64,000 bases of DNA from Aphanomyces cochlioides (GCA_019828595.1 JAHQRK010000005.1:3472001-3536000); one strand, 5' to 3'; positions 31,345 to 42,053 are shown, counted from the stretch's first letter. Notes: generated by a model not told the origin, from the sequence alone. Made by a program: numbers and translations.

Positions 31345-31921
31345 CTACGCAACGGTTGCTACAGGCTTGGTAAGAAGGACTGGAAGCTCCAATGACACTT
31401 CTTTCGTCGCTCGCTCGGGCTTCTCACGCTCCCCTCGCATAGCAAAGCACGCTTGAATCAAAGTTATCACGACTGGAAGACCGAACAGCAGGGATTCCAC
31501 CATCGTAAACGTAAAAGTCCAGCCTAATCGCTCGCATTGGATATGAGCCTTGTGGCGACAGAGTGTGAATGCCTCGTCTTTTGATAAAAGGACAGTCGCG
31601 ACAAGAAGTAACAGGCAAAGAGTAGTGTCCGCCAGGATTTCCAAATAGCCCCTAGTGTTGGCATCAGAAGTCAATCTCATGAAGGGATTACCTGGCAGGG
31701 ACAAAATCTCCGTACTCGCCACGCTCGCAAAAGATAAAGAGCACGCTGCTATAGATTGTAGCCACACAAGAGAGCAGAAATGCAAAGTTGAACGCGTAGG
31801 AAGTCTCGAGAGCCGAAGCTGAAAGGCTTTGGTCGCGGTGGTGCGTTAGGTATGTGCCAGCGAAGCATAGCATCGCGACAAGCGCAAAGAGGAACTGGAG
31901 AAGGCGATAGAGACTCAACAT
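31345..31921 (-). CDS. Four-helix membrane protein 7 (one 40 bp intron)
   Basis: Two exons (31692-31921 and 31345-31651) joined across a 40 bp GT-AG intron encode 178 residues. The start MLSLYRLLQFLFALVAML is at 31921; a longer upstream frame exists. Helices lie at about 5-25, 42-65, 78-100 and 118-142. The charged tail (MRGEREKPERATKEVSLELP) ends LLTKPVATVA. The intron falls between helices 2 and 3, as in the minus-strand relatives at 32.8 and 35.4 kb, which supports the splice model. Function unknown. Confidence 0.75.
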
Positions 31922-32125
31922 GACCAATTGCACACTGAATTGGTCGCAGAAAGGGCTGCAAAAAGCCGTTGGATCGAATTGGCCACTCGTCCCAAGTTTG
32001 ATGCGAAAGGACATCCGAAACTATTCCGAATGACATGTAGTGCTCGTCCGTCGTCCTAACCACCGCCAGCGGCCATAAACTCAATGCAAAGGTCTTTTAT
32101 TACCACAGACTGGATGGCTAGATAG

Positions 32126-32502
32126 CTACACGGTCTTGTTGGCAAGCTGTGGAGAATCAAAACATGTCGATGGGGATGTAACAACTACCTGTTCGCGGGT
32201 GCGCAACGCGAGTAACCTTCCGATAGCAAGCAGCAGTAGAACCATGAGAACAACAGTACACGATATTTGACTACAAGGAGCCAAGTCAGAGTGAACTTTG
32301 GATCGAATTTACTCACGAATGCACTCTTCGCTCGGGGGAGACGTAAACTGTCCAGAGGAACAGACGATTGCCGGAATTGAAAGGAGGGAGAGCACAACAT
32401 ACCGTGGAGGAGATAACCATGAAGTTGATCATCGCACAGGGAGGTAGACGCGTGGAATCCATTGGAACATGACAAAATGAAGCATAACAGACGTAGGAAC
32501 AT
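32126..32502 (-). pseudogene. Four-helix membrane protein 8 (degenerate or unresolved)
   Basis: Pieces of the family are visible in different frames: VYVSPERRVHS before a good donor (GTGAGT near 32317), then SCTVVLMVLLLLAIGRLL as last helix, a second donor, and a tiny last exon ending LANKTV at 32126. The upstream part, which should hold helices 1-2, contains an ~8 base difference from the copy at 34.5-34.9 kb that breaks the frame. No complete product can be assembled, so I class it as a probable pseudogene. Confidence 0.5.
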
Positions 32503-32828
32503 GGGCGAAGCTGCTTATTCAAGGCAACAGGAAGAACTTTAATAGACAATGAGATCGCCAAGACTTGGGGGATTCAAGTCGGAGAGCAGACAACGCAATG
32601 ATTGTTGCAGTGCCTTCGGGGAAAATCATAGTTATTAATCTTTTAAGCTCGCTCCAGGCGCGATGAAAATAGACTACAATGTCAGCGTCACGAAAACAGG
32701 CAACCGTCCGTTGGAGTGAAACAGACAACGATGCAATGCCAATTCCAAGAACATTTTAAACTGACGGTCAAACTACATGGACCTAATTGAGAGCTCTGTG
32801 ACTTTGGCGCTGCTACTGACGTCATGAA

Positions 32829-33403
32829 CTAGACTGTCTTGGTGGGAAGCTGCGGGGAGCTAAAGCCAATGCATTTCGGCGTCGATGCTGGTGTTCTTGG
32901 TTCCTTGTCAACTCCTCTCGCTGGACGTAAGAGCCCAATTGACACGATCATCAATAGCAACGCGTCGACCGAGAACGCAATGCTTAAGGCCAATTTCAAA
33001 TGTTCGCAGCGTTGCGACGCGTCCTGTCGACATCGCGAGGACTCATCCGTTGCGTCGGTTGCGCTCACAGCCACAGCAGCGAGACCCAGCGCAATGCTAA
33101 GTGCTGCATTCGTGCGGGCTTGGCAATTGAGGCTACGTCAAACCATGAACAGATTGGAGACTTGGCAGCAGCTTACCTGCATGTGACGTCGTCTGGACAA
33201 TAGAGATGATAAAAAGCAACACATGCGTGCGATATCGTCCCGAGCGCAAGAACGAATACGGGGAAAAGATGCCAACGAACGAATGAGAGTGGAGCGCTCG
33301 GTTCTTCAGCGGTGGCGAGGACGTCGAAAGAAGCAGTTGCGACCATCGCAGCGGCTGACACGACGCCCACGACAACGTACATCCACGCAATCCACGTCGA
33401 CAT
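32829..33403 (-). CDS. Four-helix membrane protein 9 (one 44 bp intron)
   Basis: Exons 33177-33403 and 32829-33132, with a 44 bp GT-AG intron, encode 176 residues. The start at 33403 (MSTWIAWMYVVVGVVSAAAM) matches the start of the 35.4 kb copy; the frame upstream is read-through from a neighbouring relic. Helices lie at about 3-25, 48-70, 80-100 and 123-145. Cys pairs flank the third helix (SLNCQARTNA; SRCRQDASQRCEH). The C-terminus is PKCIGFSSPQLPTKTV. It is nearly collinear with the 35.4 kb protein, including intron length and phase, so both models support each other. Function unknown. Confidence 0.8.
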
Positions 33404-33559
33404 TGTGGCAAACAATGCAAGTTGACCAGAGGAAGCAAACACCCGTTGGAGCGAAAAGATGAAATCATTCTCAACGGGTATTTCTACTGCAAACTGTCGT
33501 CTTGGGCGAGAGCAGCGTTGATAGACCATGACAGAGACAAAGGTATTTTCCACATTGAT

Positions 33560-33977
33560 TTCAGTACAAGAGTCTGCACCGATAATGCTGAGGACAGCAA
33601 GATAGAGTAGAATCGCTGCAGTGGCGGACAAACCACCGGACAGAGCGATTATCAATAGCAACACGTCGACCAAGTAGAAAAGAAGTTGGCTGCAGCGTCG
33701 CATCTCTTCCTGTAGACAGCCGAAGCAAGCGTTAGATGTGCTCACAGCAGCAAGCACTAAAACGACGCTAATCGCTAGAATTGGGCGTTGAGACGACATA
33801 ATGCCATGAACAGATTGAAAACTTCATGCAGCTTCCCACAAGCGACGTAGTATGAGTCCCCATCAAAACAAGGGATGCGAAGAAAATATAATAAAAAGCA
33901 GATGACTGCGGATCTGTTGAATGTTCGATGCCGCACAAAGCAACGACAACGTACGTCCACGCAAACCATGTCAACAT
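33560..33977 (-). pseudogene. Four-helix membrane protein 10 (dead splice sites)
   Basis: The first half is intact (MLTWFAWTYVVVALCGIEHS at 33977) and the second half is also readable (QRPILAISVVLVLAAVS... LLFYLVDVLLLIIALSG). At the place of the intron, however, the donor GGTAAGC of copy 9 reads GGGAAGC and the acceptor TAG reads TCG. The normal stop is also lost, so the second half reads on into the 5' flank of copy 9. This is a clear case of pseudogenisation by loss of both splice sites. Confidence 0.75.
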
Positions 33978-34049
33978 GGTGGCAAACAATGCAAAGTATA
34001 CCACTCGAGGCAAACACCCGTTGGAGCAAACTTGTCAAACTGTCGACAA

Positions 34050-34256
34050 CTAAATAGGTATCAACCGTCGTTTCGTCAAGCTGCGGTCAACTACATCGTC
34101 TTGGTTGGCTGGGAAGTGAGCACCGTCCAACTCGGACAAGTTTAGCGTGACTGGACTGGTTTCAGCCACCCTCGTTGTCAATAGCGAGGAAGAAACCAAC
34201 ACTAACAAAATCGCGACAAAAGACAAGCAAGCGACCCTTAATTTTGATTGGTCCAT
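34050..34256 (-). pseudogene. Fragment of the four-helix family
   Basis: Only one hydrophobic segment (CLSFVAILLVLVSSSLL) and, in another frame, a family-type C-terminus (SQPTKTM, stop near 34097) remain. It reads as the decayed last exon of a minus-strand family member. Confidence 0.4.
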
Positions 34257-34471
34257 TTATGAAACTACCACCAATCAAAACATGAGATTGGAAATATCTT
34301 TATCCAGTTGGACCTTAAAGTCCGTTAGAAGTATTGGCTTTCGTTAATAGCGAAGTGGGGAGATCATAGGCCGAGAAAGCTCTCCAGACCGCCAGCTTGC
34401 TCAGAGTGATGAAGAATAGCATAAAATCAACGACTTATCTCGTGAATTATCACGAACTGGATGGCTAGATA

Positions 34472-34896
34472 TCAACGTGGTTTTGTTGGCAAGCTGTGGA
34501 GAATGAAAACGTGTTGACGTTGGCGCTGACTTCGGGGTCGTGGGATCCTCCTGGCGTGAACAGACTTGGAGGCGACTATGAAGGCCAAAAGAATTGAGGA
34601 GACGACGTTCAAACCGATGGCTGGTAACAAGATAATACGACAGAAGAGCGGAGTAACGTTCTTGGTCAGAGCGACCACCAGGTCGAGTTTACCCACGAAT
34701 GTAATCTTCGCTCGGGGAAGACGTAAACTGTGCAGACGATTGCCGGAATTGAAAGGAGGGAGAGCACAACAGACCAACCCATGCATGGCTTTTCTTTACT
34801 AGGGGTTTTCCGTGGTGGAGGAAGTAGATCATCGCAGCCGACGAGGCGAGACGGACTAGGAGGTAGACGCGTGGAATCCATTGAAAAACATGGCAA
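34472..34896 (-). pseudogene. Four-helix membrane protein 11 (degenerate)
   Basis: Contains MGWSVVLSLLSIPAIVCTVY, VFPERRLHS and a later VSSILLAFIVASKSVH segment, ending near LANKTT. It parallels the degenerate copy at 32.1-32.5 kb in sequence and order. Frames change between the pieces, and the donor after RRLHS is weaker (GTGGGT). Probably not functional. Confidence 0.45.
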
Positions 34897-35089
34897 AATG
34901 AAGAATTACAGACGTAGGAACATAGGCAGAAGCTGCTTATTCAACCCAACTGGAAGAAGTTTGATAGACAACAACATCCTCCTCGTCAAGACTAGGCGAA
35001 TTCTGATCGAATAGGGCGGAGAGCAGTAAACGCAATGATAGTTGCATTGCCGTCACGGCCAGCCAAAGTTAAGTTAGGTTCGCTCATGG

Positions 35090-35362
35090 CTACACTGCTG
35101 TTGTGGAGAGCTGAGGATGCCGCGCCAACGGCTCCATCTCGGCTGCGCGCACTTCTGAAATGAGCACCACGACTTGGCCCGCCAAGAGAATCGACGCAAT
35201 CAAGAAGAGAATGATCGCACAGAGCAAGAAATAGCCATCGTGTGCATGCACATTCTTGTGATCGTTGGGAAACGCGTCGAGTAGAAGCAAATCCACAGCG
35301 ATCAGTAAGAAAAGAATGCTCAGAGTTGCCGCCGCGCCAACTTTAAAACCAGAGCTACACAC
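35090..35362 (-). pseudogene. Half copy of the four-helix family (second exon only)
   Basis: A 90-residue frame with two helices (ATLSILFLLIAVDLLLLDAF and LLCAIILFLIASILLAG) and a charged tail. A splice acceptor (GTGTAG) lies directly before the region that aligns with exon 2 of the relatives. No exon 1 exists between it and the next gene at 35436. It is either a 5'-truncated duplicate or a two-helix derivative. Confidence 0.5.
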
Positions 35363-35435
35363 GAGTCCAGATCAAATTTGTAGCTGACTGTCAAACTACA
35401 TGGACCTAGTTGGGAGCGCTGTGACTGTAGCGTTG

Positions 35436-36010
35436 CTACTGGGGGATTGTCTTGGTGGGAAGCTGCGGGGAGCTAAAGCCAATGCATTTCGGCGTTGATT
35501 CTGGTGTCCTTGGCTTTGTGTCGACTTCTCTAGCTGGAAGTACGTGCCCGATCGATGCGATTGTCAATAGCAACGCGTAGACCGAGCAGAAAATGCTCAT
35601 GGCCAATTTTAAGTGGTCGCAGCGTTGCGACGCTTCCTTTCGACACCGCGAGGACTCATCAGTTGTATCGATTGTGCTCATAGACACAGCAACGAGCACC
35701 AGCGCAATGGCAAAAGCAGCATTCGTACAGATTTGGCATTTAAGACTACATGAAGCTATGAGCAGTTTGGAATCTCGAGCGCAGATTACCCGCAAGCGAC
35801 GTCCTCATCGCGGGAGAGACTACACCAAGCAAAACATGCATGGAAAATTGCCCCCAACGAAACATAGTATGCGAGAAGAACATACCAAAGAGCAGATGAC
35901 TGCGGGGCTTTTGAATGTTCAGTGTAGTTGATCCAAGACAAAGCTACGGCATTTGCAGTGACCGAGGCGAGAACCGCGGCAGCGTAAGTCCACGTCATCC
36001 ATGTCGACAT
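35436..36010 (-). CDS. Four-helix membrane protein 12 (one 44 bp intron)
   Basis: Exons 35790-36010 and 35436-35745, joined across a 44 bp GT-AG intron, give 176 residues, the same length as the 32.8 kb protein. The start at 36010 is MSTWMTWTYAAAVLASVTAN. Helices lie at about 3-25, 45-66, 80-100 and 123-145. Shared landmarks are CTNAAFAIALVLVAVS, DTTDESSRCRKEASQRCDH and the C-terminus CIGFSSPQLPTKTIPQ. Intron position and phase are the same in both genes. Function unknown. Confidence 0.8.
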
Positions 36011-36193
36011 TGCGGCAAAAAAGCAAAGTTCACCAAGGAGCAAACAACTTGATAGAATTTCTAACTGTCGACAAAAAGTTCTCAACGGGCGTGTGTTTAT
36101 TGAGCCAACTACGTTAGCTGGGAGCAGAGCGCCGTGAAACTTTGTGGCGCTTGGCGTAGCTAGTCTGGTGTCGTGACGTTGGCTTGGTGGGTT

Positions 36194-36397
36194 TCAGTCC
36201 AACAGCACGGCCATCGCAATAGCCAAAAGCAAGGAAGAAATCAAAGCTAAAACAATCGCTGATACAAAGGAATTTGCATGCTTGCGGAAGTGGGCTGGAC
36301 TGTCAAGCGCAGCAGCAGAGAGTTTGGAAGATTCATTGTCTGTACGTGGTAGCCGAAGAAGACTGTTTTGGACGCTGAGCGATACTAAAGACCACAA
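36194..36397 (-). pseudogene. Fragment of the four-helix family
   Basis: A 67-residue frame with one C-terminal hydrophobic helix (FVSAIVLALISSLLLAIAMA). It sits at the end of the minus-strand array and resembles the fragment at 34.05-34.26 kb. It is most likely the last remnant of another tandem copy. Confidence 0.4.
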
Positions 36398-36803
36398 GCT
36401 TTGTCGCTAGCTCTGGAATTGTTGCTCCTTGTTGGTCTCCTCAGACATCGCAATCAAAGCTAAGTCTCATTAAAAGACAGTCCATACTTGATGCGTACAC
36501 TCTCCATTTCATTGTTAACTTTTATAAAGATTGCTGACATTTGATTGGTCCATTTATGAAACCACCACCAATCAAACATAAACTTGTGGAAGTTAATCTT
36601 TATCCAGTTGGACAAAGAGCGAAAAGTTAGATTCATTACCACCGCGAGAAGATCAAAGGCTGAGGAAGCAACGCATGCAAGGCGGGGAAGCTCTCTAAAG
36701 GTCTCAGGCATGGAGTGCTGTCATGGTAAATGTAGCTTTGAGTGAACGGTCGTAAGATAGGTCCACGCAGTAAGTTACGATATCCGGACATCGTGGACAA
36801 TTA

Positions 36804-36811
36804 TCCGGATA
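36804..36811 (+). promoter_or_regulatory. TCCGGATA motif, TRMO 5' flank
   Basis: Part of palindrome TATCCGGATA (36802-36811), only 6 bp before the TRMO start codon; a second partial copy lies at 36781. The same octamer occurs before several other conserved genes here. Confidence 0.4.
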
Positions 36812-36817
36812 CGCTTG

Positions 36818-38020
36818 ATGTTGCATCCTGTTCCTCTGGCTGTCGCGGTGTCGGTCGCGGCGACTGGTTTATGGCTATGGAGACGCCTGAGGACTCTCCA
36901 GGATGAGCTTGACAAGTGTAAAGAAAATCTTGCGAAGAAAGAGCTTGCAAGGCAAGAAGAGCGAGTGGGTCGCACGGCTGCGGAAAAGGTAAGCATGAGA
37001 GACGCCTCGAGCAGCTTGACACGCTTCGTAGGAACTACGACTCGTCCTGGCAGCGAAATTGAATGTCTCGGCTGGGTATTATGTACAGCCGATTGGCGCG
37101 GTGGAGTCGTGCTTTTCGCAGTGTCTTGGAACTCCTCGTCAAGGATTGTTGGCGCCGCATACTCGAGCCCGCATTGTCTTCAATCGAAGCATTTCACCAG
37201 AAGCATTGGATGGTCTGAATGCATTTGGACATGTTTGGATCACATTTGTCTTTCACTGCAACACGAATGGCAAGAACGCGCGTGCACATGAAGGTCTTCG
37301 ACCTGATAGCCACGGCCACACTTCAGGGTAGATTGTCCTCAACTCGACCAGCTTGACTCAATTCGTTCCAGGCTAAAATCTCTCCACCGATGCTGAAGAA
37401 GCGGGTCGGCGTCTTCGCCACGCGCACACCACATCGTCCGAACCCCATTGGGATTACATTGGCCAAGATTGATAAAGTTGATGGGCGAATTCTGTGGATC
37501 TCCGCAATTGACTTGGTCGAAGGAACTCCAGTCTTGGACATCAAGCCCTACGTTCCAAGTATGAGCTCTATCTCCATGCATAGCCTCTGAAGAGAATCTC
37601 CGTAGTGTACGACAGTCTGCCGCAAAGCGCCGTGCCCGCTTGGATTGCTGAGACTTATGGCACACAGAGGTAATGGATTCGATTGACGGCTGTGTGACTG
37701 TTGCTTAGCTCTGTTCGCTTTGCTGAAGAATGCGCCGCACAAATCAAAGCGTGCTGTCGGATGTCCAAGTTCTACAAGGATGAACCAGAGAAATTGCGCT
37801 CAGGTGAGCTGGGGACGGACGTCGAGCCTGAACGATTGATATACGAAGTTTAGCCATTGAAGAAGTGCTCGCTGTGGACGTTCGAAGTCAAATGCAGACT
37901 GCGAAAATGCAGAAGTCGACGAATCTACTGGTGTTTGACAACGCCCGCGTGGAATATGAAGTCGAAAGTGATGCGTCGGTTGTCGTACTTGGAGTGCATC
38001 GAGTCGAAACCTCTTCATGA
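36818..38020 (+). CDS. TRMO: tRNA methyltransferase O (TrmO/TsaA family)
   Basis: Enzyme family that N6-methylates t6A37 of certain tRNAs using S-adenosylmethionine. Six exons: 36818-36988, 37032-37327, 37372-37558, 37606-37669, 37709-37803 and 37854-38020, with introns of 39-54 bp. Family landmarks are YYVQPIGAVESCF, LNAFGHVWITFVFH, GVFATRTPHRPNPIGIT and DLVEGTPVLDIKPYVP, and at the end AIEEVLAVDVRS. The first exon encodes a hydrophobic segment (PLAVAVSVAATGLWLW) and a charged helix before the catalytic domain, suggesting membrane anchoring. One problem: exons 2 and 3 do not join in frame with standard splice sites (about 37327/37372), so either a base is missing or the gene is damaged. Confidence 0.8.
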
Positions 38021-38680
38021 CCTACTCCAGGCTAGTCCCGATGAAAGAATAGATCTCCATCACACGAAATACATAATGCCATCGCTGTAGATACGTATTA
38101 GTCCCTGGCGCCCTTGCTAAAGACCGTATGCCATCACACCTCCACGGCGTTCTCATCGACGCAGCACAAAGACAATGCACATACCGTACAACTTCTCGTG
38201 TTGTTCATCATGTTCTTGCGGCAGTGACCGACTATCCCTGTTTTCATGGCGGAAGCTAGCTCGAAACCAGTCCATATTGACTTCCTGGTCTTAGAAGATC
38301 ATTTGACTCGGAGTCGTGGACTTCAACATGCGTCTTGTTGCACCCGCACACACCAGAACGCTGTACTTCATCATCGCCGTTTCGACTGCACCTGGAGAAG
38401 CAGAAGCGCGATGAGGCAGGCGTGTATATATATAGCAGTTTAATGATGGAATTCGCGGCCTTTCGATCGTTTTCTCTGCCTCTCGGACCTTGATGGGCAG
38501 CTCATGTCGGTTGGGTCATGACATTGCGATTTGCTCCTTTCCGGTTAAACATTTTGCCGCACTTAATCGAGTCAGTTTCGTAAACAGACAAGAAAATAAA
38601 GAATAAACTCGATAAAGTGCGCCGTATGCGACTGCCCTAGTCGACACTGCGCCATTTTCAGCCACAGCATCAAGCGCATC
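38021..38680. other. Intergenic between TRMO and ETFA
   Basis: No supported gene. It should contain the ETFA promoter. Confidence 0.5.
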
Positions 38681-39713
38681 ATGTTCCAAGTAAGATCTCA
38701 CGTCGCGATATCTCGTCATCTTGACGCTTCTGTAGACCACGCTCCGCACTCTCTCTAGCCGAGTCACTTCTCGCTTTGCCTCGACCTTAGTTGTGGCCGA
38801 ACACAACGGTGAAAGCCTCACTGGAGGCACCCTCAGCGCCATCACCGCTGCCTCCAAGATCGGCGGTGATATCACTGTCTTGGTTGCTGGATCCAACTCT
38901 GCCAATGTTGCTCAGGCTGCTGCCTCCGTGCAAGGTGTCAAGTCTGTCCTCCACGCCGATGCTGCTCAATTTGACCACTCTCTTGCCGAAGAAATCAGCT
39001 CCTTGGTCGTGACTGTGCAAAAGGCATCCAACTTTACGCACATTGTCGCCCCTTCCAGCAACATCTCCAAGAACTTCCTTCCTCGTGTCGGCGCCGCTTT
39101 GGATGTCTCTCCTTTCACGGATGTTTTGGCCGTCGTGGATGAAAACACCTTCCAACGCCCCATGTACGCTGGAAACGCTATTGCCACCGTCACGTCCTCG
39201 GATGTTGTCAAGTTGTTGACTGTGCGCCCCACTGGCTTCGACAAGGCTGCCACGACTGGAGGTGCTGGTGCCGTGAGTGCCGCCCCTGCTGCTCCTGTTG
39301 CCGGCTTGTCTCGCTTTGTGTCTGAAGAAACTTCCTCGTCGGACCGTCCTGATTTGACCTCTGCCCGTGTCGTTGTCTCTGGTGGCCGTGGTATGAAGAG
39401 CGGCGAAAACTTTGCTTTGCTCAACACCTTGGCCGATAAGTTGAAGGGTGCTGTTGGTGCCTCTCGTGCTGCCGTCGACGCTGGTTTCGTGCCAAACGAA
39501 TTGCAAGTTGGTCAAACCGGTAAGGTCGTCGCCCCTGAACTCTACATTGCCGTTGGTATCTCCGGCGCCATCCAGCACTTGGCTGGTATGAAGGATAGCA
39601 AGACCATCGTTGCCATCAACAAGGATGGTGAAGCCCCCATCTTCCAAGTTGCTGACTATGGTTTGGTCGAAGATCTCTTCAATGCCGTTCCAGAATTGAC
39701 TGAAAAAATTTAA
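38681..39713 (+). CDS. ETFA: Electron transfer flavoprotein alpha subunit
   Basis: The mitochondrial matrix FAD-binding subunit that passes electrons from acyl-CoA and other dehydrogenases to ETF-ubiquinone oxidoreductase. A 9-base first exon (38681-38689) is joined to 38736-39713 across a 46 bp intron, giving 328 residues. The spliced N-terminus, [19 protein letters not shown], is a typical arginine-rich mitochondrial presequence, which supports the micro-exon. The N-terminal nucleotide-fold domain is followed by the C-terminal FAD-binding domain with [33 protein letters not shown] and [20 protein letters not shown]. Length is normal for the family. The beta subunit is not in this window. 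Confidence 0.95.
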
Positions 39714-39729
39714 GAGCAAAACATCCGGA

Positions 39730-39737
39730 TCCGGATA
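39730..39737 (+). promoter_or_regulatory. TCCGGATA motif between ETFA and IQUB
   Basis: Lies in an overlapping pair ATCCGGATCCGGATAA (39723-39738), just after the ETFA stop and about 130 bp before the IQUB start. It is the same octamer as in the TRMO, DYNLRB, TPR and YL1 flanks. Confidence 0.3.
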
Positions 39738-39864
39738 AAGATCGCGCCTTTTTCTACATCTTTCAATTTCGTGTTTCTCCTCGTAATGGACAGCGCGCAC
39801 GGACAGAAAGTACAGCAATGACACCGACGATAGAAAGACGTCAAGAAGGAAAGAGAGGTGATTG

Positions 39865-41593
39865 ATGGAAGATAGACCTGAAGCAGTTACGTTAGTCGGT
39901 TTCAAGGGGAAAGTGCAGTGTCGGTTTCACATGGGCAACGAGATGGACGAGTCGCGCGTCGAGACCGAGTGCCATGTAGTATTTATCCTGCAACCCGATG
40001 GTTTCCGTCACCGAATTGTTGCAACGGCGAATACGACGCTAAAACAGATCAAGGAACAAGTCATCTCGGAGCTCAAGCTGACCAGCAACTCCCTCTCGAT
40101 CCCTGAACTCGACGATGGTACATTCTTTCCTCAAGATCGTTGTAACATTTGGTAGCATGCGCGGCGAATGGAATCCATCCTGCCGACTTCACCCTCGCTA
40201 ACGCTGGTCTCATCTTGAACAGCGACCAGGAAATTATCCTGAATGCGACTGTTGCTGCCAGGAAGATTGGATCCAGTGAATACGTAATGCCATCCGAAAT
40301 TGACGTCACTGTTACCACAGGTGATTTAAAAGCAGCCTCTGCTGTCAAAACTCAATGAGAGTTGTAGATCAAGGAGCACCGCTAAAGACATTCACGGTGC
40401 ATATACTCAAGTTTACGGGTCACAAACCTTACTTGGGTGGCTACCGACACAAGATAACAGATCAAGTCTTTCACCATGCCACGGCACAGGTACTTGTTGT
40501 CTACCTTACAGTTGCTGAAATATGTAGACTGTGGTGACGAAGCAGAAGATTAGACGTGGGCCAGCTCGATTCCATCGAGAGACGCAGACCCACAAAACAG
40601 TGACAAAGTCAGCTCAGACTGTACGCGAACATGGGACGCAAATGACTCGCAATGACCTTCTCGTGGATGAGCGAGGAGATCGCAAGATTGTGCCAAATGC
40701 GTATTTTGACTCGGCACAACTCGATTGCCTCAGAATGGATGCTTGTTTACGACTGCAATGCCAATGGAGAGCGTACAGGATTTATGATATCATTTCGTTA
40801 CAAGTTAGGATTGTAGATACCGCGCACGATGCTTTGTTCATGCGATTCGACAGAAAAAACTCGAAGCATACTCCAAGGATGAACAATTCGCTGTGGAAAC
40901 TAAAGCAATGCTGGCGAACAAGCAGCGTCAAGAAATTGATCGACGGATGCATCCCATGTCGCAGCATGATTTTGAAGTTCTTTACAATGAATTGGATCAG
41001 TGGAGGCTTTACGAGACGAAGAAAGTTCAAGAGCAGACCAATTTGGATGAAAAAGAAAGGACGGCTGCACTTGCTGCAATATTGGCCAAAGAAACGAAAC
41101 TCCTTCAGACAATTGATCGGTTGAAAGCCACTGCTACGTCTAAAAATCGCAGCGCTCGTATTGAGGCCATGCTTGATGTATTGTCTCGGCCCAAGCAATG
41201 GCAAATGAGTGATGGCATCATCAAACCTGTCGACACGCCATACACGGTTTGTCTTGGCCCATGCGTACCGTGAATATTGAGTCTTTGACCTAGGTCCGTG
41301 CCAAGGAACTGAGCGAACTCTACCATGGCTTGAAGCTTCCTTTGCAGAGTGTCGAAGAACGTCTCGAAGTGCTATTGCATGTCAAGTGGACAGTCAAAGA
41401 ATTTGAATGCCCTCTCACACAAGAGCTCATGGAGCTCATCGACCGTGAAGCCGACATGCTCAACCGTGGTCGCCCTGTGCAATCTGTCGAAGGTCTTCGC
41501 AAGCGCATTGCCAACTTGTTCCTCCAGTTCATCGAAAACCCAACGTTCAACCCTGAGGCTGCTAGACTCCGCTCTGTCATTGGCAACTCGTAA
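39865..41593 (+). CDS. IQUB: IQ and ubiquitin-like domain protein (cilium-associated)
   Basis: Axonemal protein family of motile cilia, linked to radial spokes in animals. Six exons (39865-40117, 40156-40320, 40368-40489, 40528-40803, 40854-41246, 41294-41593) with introns of 38-50 bp give 502 residues. An N-terminal ubiquitin-like domain (about 25-105) is followed by KPYLGGYRHKITDQVFHHAT, the family signature. An IQ-type segment (RLQCQWRAYR) comes next, then a long helical region (DFEVLYNELDQWRLYETKKV), and the C-terminal NPEAARLR block. Each join restores the family sequence. It is shorter than animal IQUB, mainly before the ubiquitin-like domain. The gene ends 9 bp from the convergent DYNLRB stop. 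Confidence 0.88.
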
Positions 41594-41602
41594 CGCAATA
41601 TA

Positions 41603-41976
41603 TTACGCCATGTCTGTTACTTCATGGTCCGTGCCTGCATTTGGGTTTTGGATCACGATGAGCGCATACTCTTTATCAGGAGCGATCATGATTTCGTGTT
41701 TCTTGGATCGGATACGCAAGAATGTCATGTCGTTGCTCGGGTCCAATGTTCGAATCGTGCTCTTGGCTTTCGCAGCGAGTTGAGAGAGAAGCGCTGCGTG
41801 GTCGATCGCAAACTCTTCATCATTTGTGCTCGAATAGATGGGAACACCGTCGTTGTTTACAATTAGCACGGCTTGGACGCCCTTGTGGCTTTTGATTCGC
41901 TTGATCGTTTCCTCAGCTTCATACCCAGACTACGCATGGACCATTAGACACCGTCATGTTCCCACACACCGACCAT
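41603..41976 (-). CDS. DYNLRB: Dynein light chain, roadblock type
   Basis: A subunit that dimerises at the base of the dynein intermediate chains, used in cytoplasmic and ciliary dyneins. Exon 1 appears to be the ATG alone (41974-41976), followed by a 44 bp GT-AG intron and exon 2 (41603-41929), for 109 residues. The spliced start [18 protein letters not shown] matches the family, and the unspliced frame has a stop, so the join is needed. The rest ([41 protein letters not shown]) is typical Robl/LC7. The neighbour IQUB is also ciliary. Palindrome CTTATCCGGATAAG lies 40 bp upstream of the start. Confidence 0.9.
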
Positions 41977-42015
41977 TCTGCTTTGGCGATTTGGAGGATT
42001 TTCGAAAGTCAAGCG

Positions 42016-42029
42016 CTTATCCGGATAAG
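42016..42029. promoter_or_regulatory. Palindrome CTTATCCGGATAAG upstream of DYNLRB
   Basis: A perfect 14 bp palindrome 40 bp before the DYNLRB start codon and 25 bp after the TPR gene stop. It contains the recurrent TCCGGATA octamer on both strands. Confidence 0.45.
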
Positions 42030-42053
42030 ATTTCCTTTCATTTTAGAAAGTCG

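Larger units (their letters stand above)
34244..36615. repeat. Direct repeat pair flanking array units
   Basis: About 70 bp starting TTGATTGGTCCATTTATGAA at 34244-34313 recurs at 36542-36615. It contains a small inverted repeat (TTGATTGG...CCAATCAA) and ends ATCTTTATCCAGTTGGAC. The copies lie 2.3 kb apart in matching positions beside family fragments, so a whole multi-gene block was probably duplicated. A weaker form occurs near 31260. Confidence 0.65.

Noticed and set aside
38787..39905. 372-codon minus-strand frame opposite ETFA
   Set aside because: Antisense of a clear ETFA gene; no domain or splice support.
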